DNA of 5,878 bases from Psychrilyobacter sp. (GTDB lineage Bacteria > Fusobacteriota > Fusobacteriia > Fusobacteriales > Fusobacteriaceae), in assembly GCA_023145315.1 (NCBI GenBank), contig JAGLEA010000135.1, forward strand, positions 1 to 5,878, given 5' to 3'. How positions within the stretch are numbered: position 1 is the stretch's first letter; the number at the start of each line of letters is the position of its first letter. The position numbers and the translations under genes were made by a program. The notes below the pieces were generated by a model. The model made no database searches. It was not told the DNA's origin and saw only the letters and a list, made by a program, of their open reading frames with translations. This document shows positions 5,558 through 5,878 of this stretch, in pieces.

Positions 5558-5878
5558 TTATATATGGCTATTTTCTAGTAATAAAGTAATTAATTTTTCT
5601 AAACCAAGCCTATCTTCTTCACTGAATCTATTTAATTCGGGACTATCAATGTCTAGAACACCAATTAATTTTTCATTTTTTATCATAGGAATCACAATTT
5701 CAGAATTAGAAGCTAAATCACAAGCTATATGCCCAGGGAATAGGTGAACATCAGGAACAACCTGTGTTTCTCTTTTTATTGCAGCAGTCCCACATACACC
5801 TGAACCTAACTTTATTCTAGTAGTAGCAGTTAATCCCTGGAATGGACCTAATACTAACTCTTCTCCATTATATAGATA
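5558..5878 (-). CDS. Free methionine-(R)-sulfoxide reductase, GAF domain, C-terminal part (start outside window)
   Basis: fRMsr (E. coli MsrC/YebR type) reduces free methionine-(R)-sulfoxide to methionine in the cytoplasm, repairing oxidised methionine pools. The 106 visible residues are the C-terminal two thirds of a roughly 160-residue GAF protein. They contain LVLGPFQG, then GVCGTA with a Cys (codon 5792-5794, matching E. coli Cys94), then QVVPDVHLFPGHIACDLASNSE in two adjoining pieces, QVVPDVHLFPGH and IACDLASNSE, with a Cys (codon 5720-5722, matching Cys118). These two Cys are 24 residues apart, as in E. coli. The third family cysteine (Cys84, ten residues before Cys94) is Thr here (codon 5822-5824, in ATTRI). 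Glu and Asp of the ligand pocket appear in SEIVIP and GVLDIDS. The gene ends with TAA at 5558-5560 and is followed closely by the zinc-ribbon gene. The family call is strong because the signature runs through the whole visible part. Confidence 0.94.
   Translation of the reverse strand, partial: YLYNGEELVLGPFQGLTATTRIKLGSGVCGTAAIKRETQVVPDVHLFPGHIACDLASNSEIVIPMIKNEKLIGVLDIDSPELNRFSEEDRLGLEKLITLLLENSHI

Overview
AT-rich window (estimated near 30% G+C by eye, with heavy use of TTA, AGA and ATA codons) in which every supported gene lies on the minus strand, so transcription runs from high to low coordinates. The codon use, strong Shine-Dalgarno (SD) sites and protein sequences suggest a low-GC anaerobe-type bacterium. 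My best guess is Fusobacteriota, with a low-GC Firmicute as the alternative. This is inference only, since no taxonomic marker is present.

Right side (5878 to 4890): a small gene cluster enters from outside the window. It holds the C-terminal two thirds of a GAF-type free methionine-(R)-sulfoxide reductase, a 48-residue four-cysteine zinc-ribbon/rubredoxin-like protein, and a 158-residue tetratricopeptide repeat protein. The gaps between them are 19 and 25 bases, and each of the two complete genes has its own SD.

Middle (4889 to 4581): a 309-base stretch without a long gene, and the most interesting part of the window. Read on the minus strand it holds, in order: a strong sigma-70-type promoter (TTGACA, 17-base spacer with TG one base before the -10, TATCCT); a strong SD (AGGAGG); a 52-codon leader ORF starting with TTG; an RNA hairpin inside that ORF; a 30-base tract with no G or C; and a second hairpin ending in a U-run. 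The stop codon of the leader ORF lies inside the second hairpin. The carA SD and start follow 29 bases after the U-run. This layout closely parallels the UTP-sensing pyrBI attenuator of enteric bacteria (pyrL leader peptide, pause hairpin, U-rich pause zone, terminator), although the genes here are carAB-pyrB.

Left side (4580 to 1): a pyrimidine operon in the order carA, carB, pyrB. CarA supplies ammonia from glutamine, CarB makes carbamoyl phosphate, and PyrB (only its first 66 codons are in the window) condenses that with aspartate, so the first two committed steps of UMP synthesis are encoded together. A perfect 8-bp hairpin sits between the carB stop and the pyrB SD and may tune the output of the two halves of the operon.
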